A DNA stretch of 53,590 bases from the NCBI GenBank assembly GCA_017992695.1, contig JAGOOC010000005.1:50743-104332 (forward strand), in the 5' to 3' direction. The translations under genes were made by a program, and so were the position numbers. The notes under the pieces are model-generated. The model was given only the letters and a program-made list of their open reading frames with translations, ran no database searches and was not told where the DNA came from. Every line of letters begins with the position of its first letter. Positions within the stretch are counted from its first letter, which is position 1. Origin of the DNA: Bacteroides sp. (GTDB lineage: Bacteria > Bacteroidota > Bacteroidia > Bacteroidales > Bacteroidaceae). This document shows positions 17,591 through 26,892 of the stretch, one piece after another.

Positions 17591-18934
17591 CTACCGCGAT
17601 TTCAACGGCACGTATTTGGCTTCATCAAGCACATTCTTGTAGGCCGGACGAATGATCCGTTTGCCCTCAAAATTCAACTCTTCATTGCGGTGCGCACACC
17701 AACCTACGATACGAGCCATGGCAAAAAGCGGAGTGTAGATTTCTTGCGGAAGACCAATCATTTCGTACACAAAGCCCGAATAGAAGTCAACATTACTCGA
17801 TACTGTTTTTCCGTTATTCTTGATTCTCCCAAAGGTCTCAATCGCACGCTCCTCCAAAAGTTCGAGGAAGGCAAACTCGCGTTCTTTGTCCTTCTCTTTG
17901 GCCAAGTCACGAGCTAGCTCTTTAAGCAACAGTGCACGCGGATCGGAAATGGTGTAAACAGCGTGTCCAATACCGTAAATAAGTCCGGTCTTGTTGTACA
18001 CCTCCTTGTTCAGCATACGGGTGAAGTACGCATCAATTTCTTCCACACTGGTCCAGTCGACAATGTTTTGTTGCAAGTGATGAAACATATCCACCACTTG
18101 AATATTGGCACCCCCATGAAGCGGCCCTTTGAGCGACCCAATGCCGGCAGCAATAGAAGAATAAGTATCTGTGCCAGTAGAGGAGGTCACGCGCACGGTA
18201 AAGGTAGAGTTATTACCACCACCATGTTCAGCTTGAAGGATAAGCAAAAGGTCGAGCGTTCTGGCCTCCAATGGAGTATAACCTTTTTTCAACATGTAAA
18301 GGAAGTTTTCTGCAATTGACAAGTCATCCTGCGGATGGCGAATGTGAAGCGATCGCCCGAAAGTGGCATGCCGCAACATATTATAAGCATAGGCAATAAT
18401 GGTGGGAAACTTCGAGATCAACTCTATACTCTGACGCATCAGATTATCGCATGAAATATCATCGGGGTTAGGATCGAAGCGATACATCTCAAGCACGCTG
18501 CGTGCCAGAATATTCATGATATCCGAGCCCTCAAGCTCAATGATGTTCATCTTTGTTTTTTGTTCGAGTGACATGTGTTCAGTTACGAGCTCGCGAAACG
18601 AGGAAAGTTCGTCTTGATCGGGCAAATGTCCTGATAGAAGCAGGTAAGCCACCTCTTCGAACCCGAAACGCTTCTCTTTTATGATACTGTGCACCATGTG
18701 CTCTACATCATATTCGCGATAAAACAGTTTGCCGGGGATGGGCATGAGTCCGCCACCGGGAATGCGTTCGTAACCTACTACATTGCCTACTTTGGTGAGT
18801 CCAACCAATACACCCGTTCCGTCGTCATTGCGTAATCCGCGTTTCACATCGAACTTCGGAAAAAGATCGGTAGCAATGTGTGCGGCGTTCTTCATCTCTT
18901 CAGAGAGTTTGTAAACAAGATATTCTTTCTTCAT
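17591..18934 (-). CDS. gltA: Citrate synthase
   Basis: Condenses oxaloacetate and acetyl-CoA. The 447-residue protein contains the active-site histidines in AEHGGGNNSTFTVRV and YGIGHAVYTISDPRA, with a Gly-rich SLKGPLHGGAN between, and the catalytic aspartate region NVDFYSGFVYEMIG. It is the last gene of acn-icd-gltA (12-base gap after icd). Together these make 2-oxoglutarate for glutamate synthesis; no gene for the rest of an oxidative cycle is in this window. Confidence 0.96.
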   Translation of the reverse strand: MKKEYLVYKLSEEMKNAAHIATDLFPKFDVKRGLRNDDGTGVLVGLTKVGNVVGYERIPGGGLMPIPGKLFYREYDVEHMVHSIIKEKRFGFEEVAYLLLSGHLPDQDELSSFRELVTEHMSLEQKTKMNIIELEGSDIMNILARSVLEMYRFDPNPDDISCDNLMRQSIELISKFPTIIAYAYNMLRHATFGRSLHIRHPQDDLSIAENFLYMLKKGYTPLEARTLDLLLILQAEHGGGNNSTFTVRVTSSTGTDTYSSIAAGIGSLKGPLHGGANIQVVDMFHHLQQNIVDWTSVEEIDAYFTRMLNKEVYNKTGLIYGIGHAVYTISDPRALLLKELARDLAKEKDKEREFAFLELLEERAIETFGRIKNNGKTVSSNVDFYSGFVYEMIGLPQEIYTPLFAMARIVGWCAHRNEELNFEGKRIIRPAYKNVLDEAKYVPLKSR

Positions 18935-18946
18935 GAGTTTGTCATT

Positions 18947-20134
18947 TTAATCATTGATTCTTTTGATAATTTCTTGCGCAAAAGCAGCGGTGCCAAGCGA
19001 GTGTCCATTGGGCATAAATCGCGCCAAGTCATGCGTGGCACGTCGGTGAGCAAAGCTTTGCTCGAGGGCATCTACAATCAGGTCGGCAGGCTCTTGCCAT
19101 CCCATGTATTCGAGCATCATAACGGCCGAAAGCAGTAATGAGCAAGGGTTTGCCTTGTCGGCTCCGGCAATATCGGGTGCTGTGCCGTGTGTAGCCTCGA
19201 AGATGGCATGCCCGCTGATGTAGTTAATATTGGCACCGGGTGCAATACCAATACCGCCCACCATAGCTGCCAGTTGGTCTGAAATGTAATCGCCATTGAG
19301 GTTGAGTGTAGCTACTACCGAGTAGTCTTCGGGGCGAAGCAGGGTGTTCTGCAAGAAAGCATCGGCTATGCAATCATTGACTAGTAAGCGACCGTCTGCC
19401 AATGGTTCAGCAAATTCACGTTGCGCCAGCTCGTACCCCCACTTTTTGAAGCCACCTTCGGTATACTTCATGATGTTTCCCTTATGTACCAGCGTTACAG
19501 TAGGTAGTCCAAACTCGATTGCATAGCGACAGGCAGCACGTACCAGTCGCTCGGTACCCTCTTTCGAAACTGGCTTCACGCCAAAGCCTGATGTTTCGGG
19601 GAAGCGAACTTTAGTTACCCCCATCTCGTCGTGCAAAAAGCGGTAAAACTTCTTGGCCTCGGGAGAACCGGCCTCCCATTCGATGCCCGCATAGATGTCT
19701 TCGGTATTCTCACGAAAGATATGCATGTTCACTTTCTGCGGCTCTTTGATGGGCGACTCTACCCCACGAAACCAACGAACCGGGCGAAGACAAACATACA
19801 GATCGAGGGTTTGACGTAACGCTACATTCAGTGAGCGTATCCCCCCACCCACAGGGGTGGTAAGCGGTCCTTTAATACCAATCAGGTATTCTTGAAAGGC
19901 TTTCATCGTATCATCGGGGAGCCACGAGCCGGTAGCGTCAAACGCACGTTGTCCGGCAAACACCTCCTTCCATTCAATGTGACGACTACTACCATAAGCC
20001 AACTGTACTGCCGCATTTACAATTTCTTGCATAGCGGGAGTGATTTCAGCACCTACCCCATCGCCTGTAATAAAGGGGATGGTAGGGCTATCGGGCACGA
20101 GCAACGTGCCATCTTTTTGTTTCGTTATCCTCAT
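18947..20134 (-). CDS. icd: NADP-type isocitrate dehydrogenase
   Basis: Oxidatively decarboxylates isocitrate to 2-oxoglutarate. The 395-residue protein has the regulatory/substrate serine loop [25 protein letters not shown] (Ser in IRSLN), the NADP-binding segment [14 protein letters not shown] and metal ligands in [10 protein letters not shown]. The size and the Ser loop fit the E. coli-type homodimeric NADP enzyme; cofactor choice is inferred. It follows acn by 3 bases and precedes gltA by 12. Confidence 0.95.
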   Translation of the reverse strand: MRITKQKDGTLLVPDSPTIPFITGDGVGAEITPAMQEIVNAAVQLAYGSSRHIEWKEVFAGQRAFDATGSWLPDDTMKAFQEYLIGIKGPLTTPVGGGIRSLNVALRQTLDLYVCLRPVRWFRGVESPIKEPQKVNMHIFRENTEDIYAGIEWEAGSPEAKKFYRFLHDEMGVTKVRFPETSGFGVKPVSKEGTERLVRAACRYAIEFGLPTVTLVHKGNIMKYTEGGFKKWGYELAQREFAEPLADGRLLVNDCIADAFLQNTLLRPEDYSVVATLNLNGDYISDQLAAMVGGIGIAPGANINYISGHAIFEATHGTAPDIAGADKANPCSLLLSAVMMLEYMGWQEPADLIVDALEQSFAHRRATHDLARFMPNGHSLGTAAFAQEIIKRIND

Positions 20135-20137
20135 AGA

Positions 20138-22381
20138 TTATCTTGCATTTAGTGCAGATCCGGCACGGAACCAGGCAATTTGCTGTTCGTTATAAGTATG
20201 CAGCACCTCTATTGTATCCTTGGTTCCATCTTCGTGGTGAACAATCACTTGCAGGTTTTTATCAGGTGCAAAGGTCTCTAACCCAACCACCGTAAGGAGG
20301 TCGTGCTCTTTAATGCGATCGTAGTCGCCCTTTTCGGCAAAGGTGATGGCAAGCATACCTTGCTTCTTTAGGTTGGTTTCGTGAATACGGGCAAAGCTCT
20401 TGGCCAGAATGGCTTTCACATTAAGGAAACGAGGCTCCATGGCAGCGTGTTCGCGGCTCGATCCTTCGCCGTAATTCTCCTCGGCTACTACAATGGAACT
20501 TTTTCCATGCTGTTTATACTGCTTGGCAACCGTTGAGACAGCTTCGTAGGTATTAGTCAATCGGCACCACACGCTATTCGTTTCACCATTGAATGCGTTT
20601 ACAGCCCCCATCAGCAAGTTGTCAGATATGTTCTCCAGATGTCCGCGAAAGCGCAACCAAGGACCAGCCATAGAGATGTGATCGGTTGTACACTTGCCTT
20701 GTGCCTTAAGCAAAAGAGGCATATCGATAAAGTCGGCAGGGGAGCAAGGAACAAAAGGAATGAGTTCTTGCAAGCGTTGAGAGTTCGGATTAATCGCAAT
20801 AGACACTTGAGATCCTGTAGGTGCAACATAGCCTTCTGCATCAGTTACAAATCCATGCACCGGGAGTTCGTCTCCATGTGGTTCGTCCAGTTTCACGCGC
20901 TCTCCGTCACGAGTTAGCAAACGATCTTTCAATGGATTGAAGCAGAGATCTCCGGCAATGGTGAGTGCTAAAGTTAATTCGGGTGAAGCCACAAAGGCAT
21001 GCGTGTTTGGGTTTCCATCGGCTCGTTTGGCGAAATTTCGATTAAAAGAGGTAACGATTGAATTCTTGCGCGTATTATCATCGGTATGGCGTTTCCACTG
21101 ACCGATGCAAGGACCACAAGCATTAGCCATGATGGTGGCTCCAAGTTTTTTGAAAAGGGTCATCATGCCATCGCGGTCGGCTGTAGCTCGTATCTGTTCC
21201 GAACCCGGATTAATAATAAGCTTGGCACCCATGCTTAGGTCTTTCTCCAACACCTGCTGCGCAATTGAAGCTGCACGGCTGAGGTCTTGGTAAGAGGAGT
21301 TGGTACACGATCCGATAAGACCTACCTCCATTTTTCGGGGATAACCGTTGACCAATACCTTCTCAGAAAACTGAGAGATTGGTGTGGCAGCATCGGGTGT
21401 AAAGGGGCCATTGATATAGGGTTCAAGCACGTTGAGGTCAATTTCGATAAGGCGATCGTAATACTGTTCGGGGTTTTCCCATACCTCTTTATCGGCACAC
21501 AACTCCTCTTTCATCGCATCGGCCATAGCGGCAACGCTTTCGCGTCCGGTAGCACAGAGATAGCGACTTATCGACTCGTCATAAGGAAAGATCGAAGTGG
21601 TTGCTCCTACTTCGGCCCCCATATTACAAATGGTCGCTTTGCCGGTTGCCGAGAGCGACTCTACCCCCGAACCGAAATACTCGATAATCGCATTGGTACC
21701 CCCCTTCACAGTAAGAATACCGGCTAGTTTCAAAATCACATCTTTCGGGGCTGCCCAACCGCTGAGCTTTCCGGTGAGCCGCACACCAATTAGACGGGGC
21801 ATTTTAAGTTCCCACTCCATGCCTGTCATTACATCAACAGCATCTGCACCGCCCACACCAATGGCAATCATTCCTAATCCACCTGCATTGGGGGTATGCG
21901 AATCCGTCCCGATCATCATTCCACCCGGAAAGGCATAGTTTTCAAGCACCACTTGATGGATGATACCTGCACCGGGCTGCCAGAAACCAATACCGTAACG
22001 AGAAGAGACATCGCGCAGGAAGTGAAACACTTCTTCATTGGTGTTTTTGGCCGTAGTTATATCTTCGCTCGCACCGTGGTTGGCCTGTATTAAGTGGTCG
22101 CAGTGTACGGTAGAGGGTACAGCTACCTGTTCTTGTCCGGCGTTCATAAACTGCAACAGGGCCATTTGTGCTGTGGCATCCTGCATGGCTACCCGATCGG
22201 GGCGGAAGTTGACATAATCCTCGCCACGTTCGTAGCTATTCACCTTGGATTCATCATACAGATGAGCATACAATACCTTCTCAGACAATGTCAAGGGTCT
22301 TTCAAGTACAGCTCTCACACGTTCTATCTTTCCTTTATAAGTGGCGTAGAAGTGTTCTAACATTTTCTTGTCATATACCAT
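20138..22381 (-). CDS. acn: Aconitate hydratase
   Basis: Isomerises citrate to isocitrate using a [4Fe-4S] cluster. The 747-residue protein has the three cluster cysteines in [11 protein letters not shown] (first) and [11 protein letters not shown] (second and third), the substrate-binding [14 protein letters not shown] and the swivelling domain with [17 protein letters not shown]. The length and the motifs are those of the mitochondrial-type aconitase rather than bacterial AcnB. First gene of the operon; upstream is divergent from the helicase gene, with 109 bases between them. Confidence 0.96.
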   Translation of the reverse strand: MVYDKKMLEHFYATYKGKIERVRAVLERPLTLSEKVLYAHLYDESKVNSYERGEDYVNFRPDRVAMQDATAQMALLQFMNAGQEQVAVPSTVHCDHLIQANHGASEDITTAKNTNEEVFHFLRDVSSRYGIGFWQPGAGIIHQVVLENYAFPGGMMIGTDSHTPNAGGLGMIAIGVGGADAVDVMTGMEWELKMPRLIGVRLTGKLSGWAAPKDVILKLAGILTVKGGTNAIIEYFGSGVESLSATGKATICNMGAEVGATTSIFPYDESISRYLCATGRESVAAMADAMKEELCADKEVWENPEQYYDRLIEIDLNVLEPYINGPFTPDAATPISQFSEKVLVNGYPRKMEVGLIGSCTNSSYQDLSRAASIAQQVLEKDLSMGAKLIINPGSEQIRATADRDGMMTLFKKLGATIMANACGPCIGQWKRHTDDNTRKNSIVTSFNRNFAKRADGNPNTHAFVASPELTLALTIAGDLCFNPLKDRLLTRDGERVKLDEPHGDELPVHGFVTDAEGYVAPTGSQVSIAINPNSQRLQELIPFVPCSPADFIDMPLLLKAQGKCTTDHISMAGPWLRFRGHLENISDNLLMGAVNAFNGETNSVWCRLTNTYEAVSTVAKQYKQHGKSSIVVAEENYGEGSSREHAAMEPRFLNVKAILAKSFARIHETNLKKQGMLAITFAEKGDYDRIKEHDLLTVVGLETFAPDKNLQVIVHHEDGTKDTIEVLHTYNEQQIAWFRAGSALNAR

Positions 22382-22436
22382 TCGGTTCCTTTATTAAATT
22401 AAATATACTATATTAACGATTAGAGAACGTGGAAAG

Positions 22437-22467
22437 TTTAGGAAAACAAGAAGTATTAGTACCTTTG
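22437..22467 (+). promoter_or_regulatory. Bacteroidetes-type promoter for the helicase gene
   Basis: TTTA (22437-22440), a 19-bp spacer and TACCTTTG (22460-22467), a perfect -7 box, 23 bases before the ATG at 22491. The -33 differs from TTTG by one base. Confidence 0.65.
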
Positions 22468-22490
22468 TCGTAGCATAATTCATCAACAAT

Positions 22491-24380
22491 ATGACTAAAA
22501 AGAATCTCTCTTCAATCGCCGACCTGCAACACCAACAGCTATTACTCCGCATGGAGTATGCCTATGAGAAAGAAGAATTTCAACGTCAAACGGAGACGAT
22601 GGGTGTAGCTCGTAAAGTGAAAAGAGGTTTATGCTGGTATCCGGTCAGTGTGGCAAGGAGTTATTATAATTCGCTCAATCAGCTCGTAGTAGAGATCGTG
22701 CGAAGCGAAGATAAAGAGATTGAACATGCCTTTGAATTCGGTCGTCCGGTTTGCTTCTTCCGACAGGGGTACGATGGGAAAATTCAGTACATGAACTTTA
22801 CCGCTACGGTGAGTTTTGCCAATGAGGAGCGCATGATGGTAGCACTACCCAGTGCCGGTGCGCTTCTTGAGGTGCAGGCAACCGATCGCTTAGGCGTTCA
22901 ACTCTATTTTGACGAAACATCGTACCGTGCCATGTTCGATGCTCTCGAAGAGGTAGTGCGCGCCAAAGGCAACAGACTGGCCGAACTGCGCGACATACTC
23001 TTGGGCACCCTGCCTGCGCAAAGTCGCGAGCTCTATCCCGTTCGCTTTCCGTGGCTGAACACGACACAAGAGCACGCGGTCAATAAAGTACTCTGCGCGA
23101 AGGATGTTGCCATTGTGCATGGACCTCCCGGCACAGGGAAGACAACAACGCTGGTCGAAGCCATTTACGAATCCTTGCACCGCGAGAATCAGGTACTGGT
23201 GTGTGCGCAAAGCAATACGGCCGTTGACTGGATTGCAGAGAAACTGGTCGATCGGGGCGTTCCGGTGTTACGCATTGGTAACCCTACCCGAGTCAACGAA
23301 AAAATGCTCTCCTTCACCTACGAGCATCGTTTCGAGAGTCATCCGTCTTACCCCGAACTGTGGGGAATTCGCAAGTCTATCCGTGAAACAAGCAGACAGC
23401 TAAGACGCGGCAACGCCTCTGACCGTGACGGGGTTCGCAGTCGTATTAACCACCTCAAAGAACGAGCCACTGCGTTAGAGCTATTCATCAACGAAGAGCT
23501 ATTTTCGGGTGCTCGGGTAGTCGCCTCTACGCTGGTTAGCAGCAACCACCGCGTGCTCACCGGTCGCCGCTTCTCTACCCTTTTTATTGACGAAGCAGCC
23601 CAAGCACTTGAAGCTGCTTGTTGGATTGCGATCCGGCGATGCGACCGTGTGGTATTGGCAGGCGATCATTGTCAGTTGCCACCTACGATCAAATGCATCG
23701 AAGCGGCTCGTGGAGGATTGGATCAGACGCTTATGGAAAAGGTGGTCACCGGCAAACCTGCCGCAGTCTCTTTGCTGAAAGTGCAATACCGCATGCACGA
23801 GCAAATCATGCGTTTCCCTTCCGAATGGTTTTATCAAGGAGCGCTCGAAGCTGCTCTCGAGATGCGTTATCGAGGCATTTTAGATTACGACACCCCCATG
23901 GTATGGATCGACACATCGGAGATGGATTTTCGTGAAGAGTTTGTTGGAGAGAGCTTTGGTCGTATCAATAAAGCGGAGGCTGACTTGCTGTTGCAAGAGT
24001 TGGAAGCGTATTTACAACGCATTGGCAAGACCCGGATACTTGAGGAGCGAACCGATTTCGGACTTATCTCGCCCTACAAAGCACAGGTGCAATACCTGCG
24101 CAATAAAATACACAGCAACAGTTTCTTTCGCCCCTTTCGCAGCCTTATTACCGTCAACACAGTCGATGGTTTTCAGGGACAAGAGCGAGATGTGATCTTT
24201 ATCAGCCTGGTAAGAGCCAACGAAAGCGGACAAATCGGGTTTCTTAGCGATCTGCGTCGCATGAATGTAGCCATCACCCGTGCTCGTATGAAGTTGGTTA
24301 TTCTGGGCGAAGCAGCCACACTCGGCAAGCACCCTTTCTATCGAAAGTTAATCGAATATATAGATGCTTGCAAGCCCTGA
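22491..24380 (+). CDS. Superfamily 1B DNA/RNA helicase (IGHMBP2/UPF1-like)
   Basis: A 629-residue ATP-dependent helicase. The N-terminal 190 residues form a beta-rich nucleic-acid-binding region, then Walker A VHGPPGTGKTTTLVEA (about residue 210), motif Ia SNTAVDWIAEKL, Walker B FIDEAAQALEAACW, motif III LAGDHCQLPPT, motif IV LKVQYRMH, motif V VDGFQGQERDVIFISLVR and motif VI NVAITRARMKLVILG. The DEAA box and Q-rich motif V are typical of the UPF1/IGHMBP2/SETX group. Bacterial members are thought to act on RNA or R-loops; direction and substrate are not known from this sequence. Confidence 0.95.
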   Translation: MTKKNLSSIADLQHQQLLLRMEYAYEKEEFQRQTETMGVARKVKRGLCWYPVSVARSYYNSLNQLVVEIVRSEDKEIEHAFEFGRPVCFFRQGYDGKIQYMNFTATVSFANEERMMVALPSAGALLEVQATDRLGVQLYFDETSYRAMFDALEEVVRAKGNRLAELRDILLGTLPAQSRELYPVRFPWLNTTQEHAVNKVLCAKDVAIVHGPPGTGKTTTLVEAIYESLHRENQVLVCAQSNTAVDWIAEKLVDRGVPVLRIGNPTRVNEKMLSFTYEHRFESHPSYPELWGIRKSIRETSRQLRRGNASDRDGVRSRINHLKERATALELFINEELFSGARVVASTLVSSNHRVLTGRRFSTLFIDEAAQALEAACWIAIRRCDRVVLAGDHCQLPPTIKCIEAARGGLDQTLMEKVVTGKPAAVSLLKVQYRMHEQIMRFPSEWFYQGALEAALEMRYRGILDYDTPMVWIDTSEMDFREEFVGESFGRINKAEADLLLQELEAYLQRIGKTRILEERTDFGLISPYKAQVQYLRNKIHSNSFFRPFRSLITVNTVDGFQGQERDVIFISLVRANESGQIGFLSDLRRMNVAITRARMKLVILGEAATLGKHPFYRKLIEYIDACKP

Positions 24381-24404
24381 AATTGATGCACGGTTCATAA
24401 AAAC

Positions 24405-24448
24405 AATGAGGTGCTATCTTATCGCCAAGGATAAAATAGCACCTCATT
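24405..24448. terminator. Bidirectional terminator between helicase and ilvC
   Basis: Arms 24405-24423 and 24430-24448 pair over 19 bp with one mismatch, with a short loop. The arms begin with AATGAGGTGCTA. The element lies between two convergent genes. Confidence 0.88.
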
Positions 24449-24469
24449 TATACTTCACAACAAAGAGTC

Positions 24470-25516
24470 TTAGTTGTTTTCGGGACGCAGTTTGCGAACC
24501 ACTGCACCTGCTCTCCACATTTCGCTTTCGCGCAAGGCTTTCAACTCAGCATCCAAACCTTCACGATAGTCGGGTTTAGAGTTGGTGTCGATTGAACGTT
24601 GTGCTTCGTTTCCACATTTTACTTCGGCATAGAGTTTCTCAAATACGGGTTTCGTTGCATCATGAAACGGGCCCATCCAGTCGAGTGCACCACGTTGAGC
24701 CGTGGTTGAACAGTTGGCATACATCCAGTCCATACCATTTTTAGCGAAAAGAGGCATCAAGGATTGAGTCAACTCTTCTACCGTTTCGTTAAACGCCTCG
24801 GAAGGAGTGTGACCATTCTCGCGCAACACCTCGTATTGAGCTTGTAATATGCCTTGAATAGCACCCATCAGCGTACCACGCTCACCTGTAAGGTCAGAGT
24901 AAACTTCGCGTTTAAAAGTGGTTTCAAACAGATAACCCGAACCCACACCGATGCCCAATGCTACTACACGATCAAAAGCACGACCCGTAGCGTCTTGGAA
25001 TATAGCGTAAGAAGAGTTCAACCCACGGCCTTCAAGAAACATGGTACGAAGTGATGTACCGGAACCTTTCGGAGCAACCAGTATCACGTCAACATCGGCA
25101 GGAGGAACAATACCTGTGCGCTCTTTGTACGTGATGCCGAAGCCGTGAGAGAAATACAACGCCTTACCCGGTGTAAGGTTTTTCTTCACCACAGGCCATA
25201 CTTCAATTTGAGCTGCATCTGAAAGCAGGTATTGGATAATGGTTCCACGCTGACAGGCTTCGTCAATATCGAACAACGTTTCGCCTGGTACCCAACCATC
25301 GGCAACCGCCTTTTCCCATGTTTTACCACCTTTACGCTGACCAACAATTACATTAAAACCATTGTCGCGCAAGTTCAGTGATTGACCGGGCCCTTGTACG
25401 CCATAACCAATAATAGCGATGGTCTCATTCTTCAATACTTCACGTGCTTTCTCTAATGGAAATTCTTCACGGGTTACTACATTTTCAGTAACACCACCAA
25501 AATTCATTTGTGCCAT
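24470..25516 (-). CDS. ilvC: Ketol-acid reductoisomerase, fungal-like type
   Basis: Second common step of Val/Ile synthesis: NADPH-dependent isomeroreduction of acetolactate. The 348-residue protein has the Rossmann motif GYGVQGPGQSLNLRDNG, VAPKGSG, SHGFGITYKERT and the metal/substrate region of the C-terminal domain (GMDWMYANCSTTAQRGALDW). It resembles the mitochondrial/fungal Ilv5 group more than the common short bacterial class, by memory of the yeast sequence (shared QSLNLRDNG, CSTTAxRGALDW, SxPDYRExL, VRKLRPEN). It is the last gene of the ilv operon, preceded by the thioesterase (60-base gap) and followed by a terminator. Confidence 0.96.
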   Translation of the reverse strand: MAQMNFGGVTENVVTREEFPLEKAREVLKNETIAIIGYGVQGPGQSLNLRDNGFNVIVGQRKGGKTWEKAVADGWVPGETLFDIDEACQRGTIIQYLLSDAAQIEVWPVVKKNLTPGKALYFSHGFGITYKERTGIVPPADVDVILVAPKGSGTSLRTMFLEGRGLNSSYAIFQDATGRAFDRVVALGIGVGSGYLFETTFKREVYSDLTGERGTLMGAIQGILQAQYEVLRENGHTPSEAFNETVEELTQSLMPLFAKNGMDWMYANCSTTAQRGALDWMGPFHDATKPVFEKLYAEVKCGNEAQRSIDTNSKPDYREGLDAELKALRESEMWRAGAVVRKLRPENN

Positions 25517-25576
25517 TTTAATTTCTAATTTTTAGTGACGAGTTGCCTCGCCTAGTTATTGTTATCTATTCTATAG

Positions 25577-26320
25577 TTATTCAAACTTCACTTTTGCCCG
25601 ACAAACAACCTCTGCGTTGTTCTTCTTTACCTCTACATGATATTCATTGCCACTTATCTCTTCCTGAAAGAAAGAGAGCACATCACCGTAATAACTTTCG
25701 GCCACATAGGCCATTTCAAAACGGCGAATCCGCTTTGTTTTATAGAGTTCAATAGGAAACAGATCGAGAATATGCTCAATATAACGAATGCTGTTTACAT
25801 GTCCATTGATATCAATGTCGCTGTATTTCGCTGTTAGTGTTGCTGCAACCTCTTGCGTGCTGAGCTTAATGCGCGAGGGTTTCTCAATGGGGCATGGCTC
25901 ATCGGTCACGTAATCGACAATGTTGCCTCCATGCAGTGCCAACAAATCGGCTGGTTTACGGGTGTTGAGATTAATCATGGCCCAAACCGATCGCGCATAA
26001 CCTATCTTCTTTCCATCTTTATTGAGAATCGCAAAATTTCGGTCGGTAAACAGCCGATAGACATTCTCAACCCAGGTCTGAATGCTAAATTCCTCGTATT
26101 GATAAGGCATTTCATCGAGTTCAATAGCTAGCCGGGAGAGTACCCAGGTGAAGTTTTCTTCATGTAGGGTAGCTATGCCAAAACCACGATCGGTTGCATG
26201 GAAGCCTGCACAATTCAACAGATGATTGCCCAATACCCCTAAGGCAAGCCGACCGTTAAAATCGACATGAAAGGGTTCGGCTACAAACCGATAGGTTCCT
26301 ATTTGATTGTTTTCACTCAC
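25577..26320 (-). CDS. Acyl-ACP thioesterase
   Basis: A 247-residue hotdog-fold thioesterase. The N-terminal half carries the FYGFA-type Asn/His region with GFGIATLHEENFTWVLSRL, and the second repeat has DIDINGHVNSIRYIEHILDLF, the hallmark D-x-N-x-H-V-N of Fat/acyl-ACP thioesterases. Known role: releases fatty acids from acyl carrier protein. Its ATG lies 8 bases inside the end of ilvN, so translation is coupled. Placement inside the ilv operon links fatty acid release to branched-chain precursors, perhaps for branched fatty acids (inference). Confidence 0.88.
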   Translation of the reverse strand: MSENNQIGTYRFVAEPFHVDFNGRLALGVLGNHLLNCAGFHATDRGFGIATLHEENFTWVLSRLAIELDEMPYQYEEFSIQTWVENVYRLFTDRNFAILNKDGKKIGYARSVWAMINLNTRKPADLLALHGGNIVDYVTDEPCPIEKPSRIKLSTQEVAATLTAKYSDIDINGHVNSIRYIEHILDLFPIELYKTKRIRRFEMAYVAESYYGDVLSFFQEEISGNEYHVEVKKNNAEVVCRAKVKFE

Positions 26321-26879
26321 GATTACACTCTTTTTTATTCATACTGTATTGCGTTTCGCGATCGGCGAGAAACTCATTGACCCGTTCGAAACAACTGGTA
26401 GTGATCGCCACACGTCCCGAGCGAACGAACTGCAACACACAATTGAGCGCCTTTAGTTCATCGTAAAGTGCGGTGATATCCTCACTGATTCCGTTCTTTT
26501 CGACAATAGCAAAAACAGGGTTTACCTCTACAACACGGGCATTGTAGCGACGGGTTACTTTCGAAGCCTCGGGGGTGGCCTGAAACTCGGGCGTGGAAAC
26601 CTTATACAAAGCAATTTCGTGAGAATAGATCTCATCATCTGCAAAATAGCGTGCCTGCAATACATCGATTTTCTTTCCGATTTGCTTAGCTACTTTCTCA
26701 ATGGTGCTTTGATCTGTCCACGCGGTGATGGTATACTTATGCACTCCCTTGATGGAAGAAGCCGATACGTTCAGGCTTTCAATATTAATCTGACGACGGG
26801 TAAACACAGCCGTTACCTGATTCAGCAAACCGGCTATATTCTCCGAATGAACGATTAAAGTATATAATGTCTTATCCAT
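26313..26879 (-). CDS. ilvN: Acetolactate synthase small (regulatory) subunit
   Basis: A 188-residue regulatory subunit with an N-terminal ACT domain (TLYTLIVHSENIAGLLNQVT) that binds valine and activates or feedback-inhibits IlvB, and a second ACT-like half from about residue 85 onwards. Length is between short IlvN and IlvH. It follows ilvB by 13 bases; the thioesterase overlaps its end by 8 bases. Confidence 0.94.
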   Translation of the reverse strand: MDKTLYTLIVHSENIAGLLNQVTAVFTRRQINIESLNVSASSIKGVHKYTITAWTDQSTIEKVAKQIGKKIDVLQARYFADDEIYSHEIALYKVSTPEFQATPEASKVTRRYNARVVEVNPVFAIVEKNGISEDITALYDELKALNCVLQFVRSGRVAITTSCFERVNEFLADRETQYSMNKKECNRE

Positions 26880-26892
26880 ATTCTTGTCTTTA

